From positions 1 to 64,000 of the forward strand of contig NZ_BAZF01000005.1 of the NCBI RefSeq assembly GCF_000813145.1: 64,000 nucleotides of DNA. Reading direction: 5' to 3'. The stretch is from Geobacter sp. OR-1 (GTDB taxonomy: Bacteria > Desulfobacterota > Desulfuromonadia > Geobacterales > DSM-12255). Made by a program: the position numbers and the translations under genes. Each line of letters begins with the position of its first letter. Positions within the stretch are counted from its first letter, which is position 1. Positions 61,214 through 64,000 of this stretch are shown here, one piece after another. The notes beneath the pieces were generated by a model. The model had not been told where the DNA came from, ran no database searches, and was given only the letters and a program-made list of their open reading frames with translations.

Positions 61214-62755
61214 ATGAAGATAACAGTTTGGAGCGCGGCACTGGCAACGGCAATCATTGCCTGCATAGTCTGCCTGCCGGTGTTAAACAACCAGTTCGTG
61301 GCCTGGGATGACGTCCAGCTGATCTCCCGGAACAGCCATTTGTCAGCGATAAACTCAGATTTTTTCCGCTGGGCGTTTCTCGATCAGTATTGGCTCCTCT
61401 GGATGCCTTTTACCTGGCTCTCCTTTGCCATCGATTATCAAATCTGGGGGATGAATCCGTTTGGCTTCCATCTGACCGGCCTTCTGCTCCATGGATTCAA
61501 CACCTTTTTTGTTGCCCTGCTTACGGTGCAGGTGGTGAAAATCTCATCCCGCAGCAATAATGTCCGCCTTGAAAGCAACGTCCTTATATTCTGCGCCCTG
61601 GTCGGCGGCCTGCTGTTTGCCCTTCATCCTCTTAAAGCCGAACCGGTGGCCTGGGCAACAGAACGCAAGGGGCTTCTTAACGCCGCCTTTGCCATTCCGG
61701 CTTTGATGGCCTACCTGAGTTTTGCCTGCCGACAGTCAGAGCATCCCACATCCCTGGCCCAACGCTTAGCCAGCCGCTCCTACCTGACGGCGCTGTTCCT
61801 GTTCCTGTTGTCGCTCCTGTGCAAGCCAATGTCCGTTACCCTGCCGGTGGTGATGATCATCCTCGACCGATTTCCGCTGGGAAGGTTTGCCGAACGGCAG
61901 GCGCGCCGCGACCTGTTTCTGGAAAAGATCCCCTTCCTGGCCGGTTCAGGCATCGTTTCCCTGATAACCATCTACCTGAAGCCGGTCAGCGATATCTCGT
62001 TCAGCGAGATAACCCTCTGGTCACGGCTCTATGTAGCCTGTCGGTCGCTGATCGAATACCTGCGGCTGATGATTCTGCCGAATGACCTGATGGCGCTCTA
62101 TGACCACCCCGGCAACAGCGTTCCGCTCCTCTCCTGGCAGTATGTCTGGCCGATCCTGCTGGTCGTAGTGATCACGGCCGGTTGCATCTACCGGGCGCGC
62201 ACCGACAAGTCATGGCTGACAGCCTGGCTCTGTTATGTGGCGCTCCTGCTGCCGGTGCTCGGTTTTACCCAGAACGGCGGCCAGGCCATGGCCGACCGGT
62301 TCATGTATCTACCCGGGATCGGTCTGACCATTCTGGCCACTGCCGGCAGCGCCAGCCTCTATCAGCACCTGAAGAAAAAGACAATGGGAAAAGCAGCCCT
62401 GATTGCCGGGATGATCGCCATGTTGGCCGGTTATACCTGCGTCGCCCAAAGGCTCATCACCAGCTGGCATGACACCGAAACCCTCTGGACGCGGGCGATA
62501 ACTGCCCGCCCCCATCAGGCCGGCCGGGCCTATTATCAACGGGGGCTGTACTGGCTTGACAGAGGCGATTATTCGCGAGCCGCTGCCGACGCGTCCAGGT
62601 CGCTGGAGATCCTTTCCGGAATTGGCTACACCAGGATTGCCAAGGTCTACAGCCTCAGGGCCGAGGCCTATGAAAGAATGGGGATGCGTGATGAATCGAC
62701 CAGAGACATGGAAATGGTCAACTCACTCCCGTCGGCATGGGCACCGCAGCACTGA
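61214..62755 (+). CDS. TMTC-like membrane glycosyltransferase-fold protein with C-terminal TPRs
   Basis: 513 residues, many membrane helices. The N-terminal loop carries VAWDDVQLI (the WDD motif placed as the catalytic acids of GT-C enzymes). FALHPLKAEPVAWATERKGLLNAAF follows, as in TMTC/POMT-related bacterial proteins. The C-terminal roughly 90 residues are TPR-like (AGRAYYQRGLYWLDRGDYSRAAADASRSLEI). In animals TMTC proteins O-mannosylate cadherins; the bacterial relatives are uncharacterised. It lies 125 bp after the Ser/Thr-rich cytochrome and 63 bp before the cytochrome-maturation gene. Glycosylation of an exported protein is an inference. Confidence 0.8.
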   Translation: MKITVWSAALATAIIACIVCLPVLNNQFVAWDDVQLISRNSHLSAINSDFFRWAFLDQYWLLWMPFTWLSFAIDYQIWGMNPFGFHLTGLLLHGFNTFFVALLTVQVVKISSRSNNVRLESNVLIFCALVGGLLFALHPLKAEPVAWATERKGLLNAAFAIPALMAYLSFACRQSEHPTSLAQRLASRSYLTALFLFLLSLLCKPMSVTLPVVMIILDRFPLGRFAERQARRDLFLEKIPFLAGSGIVSLITIYLKPVSDISFSEITLWSRLYVACRSLIEYLRLMILPNDLMALYDHPGNSVPLLSWQYVWPILLVVVITAGCIYRARTDKSWLTAWLCYVALLLPVLGFTQNGGQAMADRFMYLPGIGLTILATAGSASLYQHLKKKTMGKAALIAGMIAMLAGYTCVAQRLITSWHDTETLWTRAITARPHQAGRAYYQRGLYWLDRGDYSRAAADASRSLEILSGIGYTRIAKVYSLRAEAYERMGMRDESTRDMEMVNSLPSAWAPQH

Positions 62756-62818
62756 CGAGGTTACTGTCATGACTCAACTTACACCGCAGGCCAGATTTTA
62801 AAGAATATTGAGTAGATC

Positions 62819-64000
62819 ATGCCGAACAAGTTAAAAGAAATCATCATTTCCCGGCTCTTGGTAATCGCTGAAATCCTTGCGGTAATTGCTAGCGGAATTG
62901 TTGCCGATATCATCCCTCAGCGGTTTCAGAGCAGTGCTGACCAGATTTCCCAATGGCGGACCCTGCATAGCGGGCTGATCCCCCTTGCTGACCTCCTGCA
63001 GTTGCACTCAGTCTATACCAGCTTCTGGTTTGTGTTGGTAATCGCGCTGGCAGGTATTTCTCTGGCCGTCTCCTCTGTCGACCAAATCCGGCTGGCCCGC
63101 AACAGAATCAAGGTGGTGGTCACGTCCGGCCAGGAACTGGCAACAATTAACGAAATCAAACCGGAGCAGTTAAGAAGGATCGCTGCGGCCGGATACCGAC
63201 CACAGCCGGTTGGGCAAGACAGAGCATTAAAATTTATCCGCTGCTCCTGGGGATACTGGGGCACTGCGCTATTCCATATCGGCATGGTAGTGGTAATCGC
63301 AACATCGCTGGTTATTGCCCTCACCGAGCGGCGGGGGGCGCTCATGATTGCCCAGGGTGAAACTCTGGCCCCCACCGACGAATGGACCAACACCGAAGAG
63401 GGGCTATTGGCCGGGAAACTGCGCCTGCCGGCAACGTTTCGCTTCGACGACCTGCGAATCACTTATGATAGCCGGAATATCCCGGAACATATCGAATCAC
63501 TGGTGACCTTTATCAGGAGCGGCTCGCAGGAGCAACTCAGCGTTGCGGTCAATGCGGTCGCCCGGTACCAGGGGATGCGGATTTATCACGCCAATGAATA
63601 TGGCGATGCCTTCAGCCTCGAATTCATTGCGCCGGATGGCAGCCGCCACCTGGAAAAACTGCTGATCGAGCACCCGACCGGGCTGAAGGAGGCCGGCTAC
63701 CTGGATACCAAACTGCCATGGCTCCCCTTCACCCTGTCGCTCAAATATTTTGCCGACTTTGAACATAAGTCAATGAACAGCCCGAACCGGCAGCTCATAA
63801 TGCGGCTTATGACTGAAAAACAGGAGAGAGCCAGGGCAACCCTGATCGCCAACCAGAGTGCAAGGCTGGGCGATTATCAGGTCCGGCTGCTCAGGGTGGA
63901 CAAGTGGGCCAAATTCACCTTTGTCGATGTCCACGGCATGGCGGCGGTGTTTGCCGGATTCGCCCTGATGATGCTGGGGGCGTTGCTGAGCTATATGACA
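62819..64000 (+). CDS. ResB/Ccs1-like cytochrome c biogenesis protein (3' truncated)
   Basis: The frame from the ATG at 62819 is open to the window end (394 codons). Features of ResB: an N-terminal membrane helix, a second helix in the SVYTSFWFVLVIALAGISLAVSS stretch, a third in ALFHIGMVVVIATSLVIALTE and a long periplasmic domain (YQGMRIYHANEYGDAFSL). A final helix (VDVHGMAAVFAGFALMMLGALLSYM) runs to the edge. In system II maturation ResB works with CcsA to move and attach heme to apocytochromes outside the membrane; CcsA probably follows beyond the window. Its position near the giant cytochrome fits. A weak ribosome binding site precedes the start, with a 10-codon mini-frame (MTQLTPQARF, 62768-62800) just upstream. 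Confidence 0.88.
   Translation, partial: MPNKLKEIIISRLLVIAEILAVIASGIVADIIPQRFQSSADQISQWRTLHSGLIPLADLLQLHSVYTSFWFVLVIALAGISLAVSSVDQIRLARNRIKVVVTSGQELATINEIKPEQLRRIAAAGYRPQPVGQDRALKFIRCSWGYWGTALFHIGMVVVIATSLVIALTERRGALMIAQGETLAPTDEWTNTEEGLLAGKLRLPATFRFDDLRITYDSRNIPEHIESLVTFIRSGSQEQLSVAVNAVARYQGMRIYHANEYGDAFSLEFIAPDGSRHLEKLLIEHPTGLKEAGYLDTKLPWLPFTLSLKYFADFEHKSMNSPNRQLIMRLMTEKQERARATLIANQSARLGDYQVRLLRVDKWAKFTFVDVHGMAAVFAGFALMMLGALLSYMT

Overview
The window reads as chromosomal DNA of a Geobacter-like bacterium (Desulfuromonadia/Geobacterales). This is inferred from content, not from a search: a 25-site multiheme c-type cytochrome with mixed CxxCH, CX4CH and CX3CH motifs beside ResB, a group 3c NiFe hydrogenase coupled to HdrA/MvhD, very dense two-component and chemosensory genes, and hemerythrin and redox-disulfide proteins. 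No rRNA, tRNA, CRISPR array or insertion sequence was seen.

Layout. 1-5.5 kb holds housekeeping genes (partial unknown gene, hslO, M16 peptidase, YqaA-like membrane protein, PilZ protein, PcrA/UvrD helicase). 5.6-13.2 kb is a signalling block: a CHASE4-PAS protein, then an operon of a giant hybrid kinase, CheR, a receiver-less CheB and a REC-kinase. 13.3-20.2 kb is a tightly overlapping six-gene operon for making, lipid-loading and transferring an unusual deoxysugar (GtrB-like GT2, NDP-hexose 2,3-dehydratase, GT-C transferase, Gfo/Idh/MocA reductase, DegT aminotransferase, methyltransferase). The aminotransferase is frameshifted at an A6 run. 20.3-25.5 kb has a small anchored protein, DUF2127, glpK, msrA, a three-gene hemerythrin operon behind an FNR/HcpR-like site, and a lone membrane sensor domain. 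25.6-34.1 kb has a UshA-like nucleotidase, a TonB-dependent receptor, a pair of divergent citrate-synthase-like proteins with an SDR, and a divergent acetolactate-synthase-like enzyme. 34.2-39.4 kb is a binding protein plus two hybrid kinases. 39.5-45.1 kb is the Mvh hydrogenase/HdrA operon ending in a TusA-like gene.

45.2-56.5 kb is a Wsp-like chemosensory operon: two CheW, a chemoreceptor, CheB, CheR-TPR, CheA-REC (two homopolymer frameshifts that cancel), a single receiver and two tandem Hpt-REC-REC-GGDEF proteins. It looks like a phosphorelay to cyclic-di-GMP. One output has an intact GGEEF site; the other has a degenerate GSNEF site with a preserved inhibitory site.

57-64 kb reads forward: two small proteins, the giant cytochrome, a strong terminator, a TMTC-like membrane GT-C protein with TPRs, and a ResB cytochrome-maturation gene running off the window.

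Most exciting candidates: the deoxysugar operon, the Wsp-like relay with one active and one apparently receptor-type GGDEF output, the split citrate-synthase pair, and the cytochrome/GT-C neighbourhood. All three apparent frameshifts lie in homopolymers inside otherwise well-conserved genes, so sequencing error must be excluded before calling them biology.
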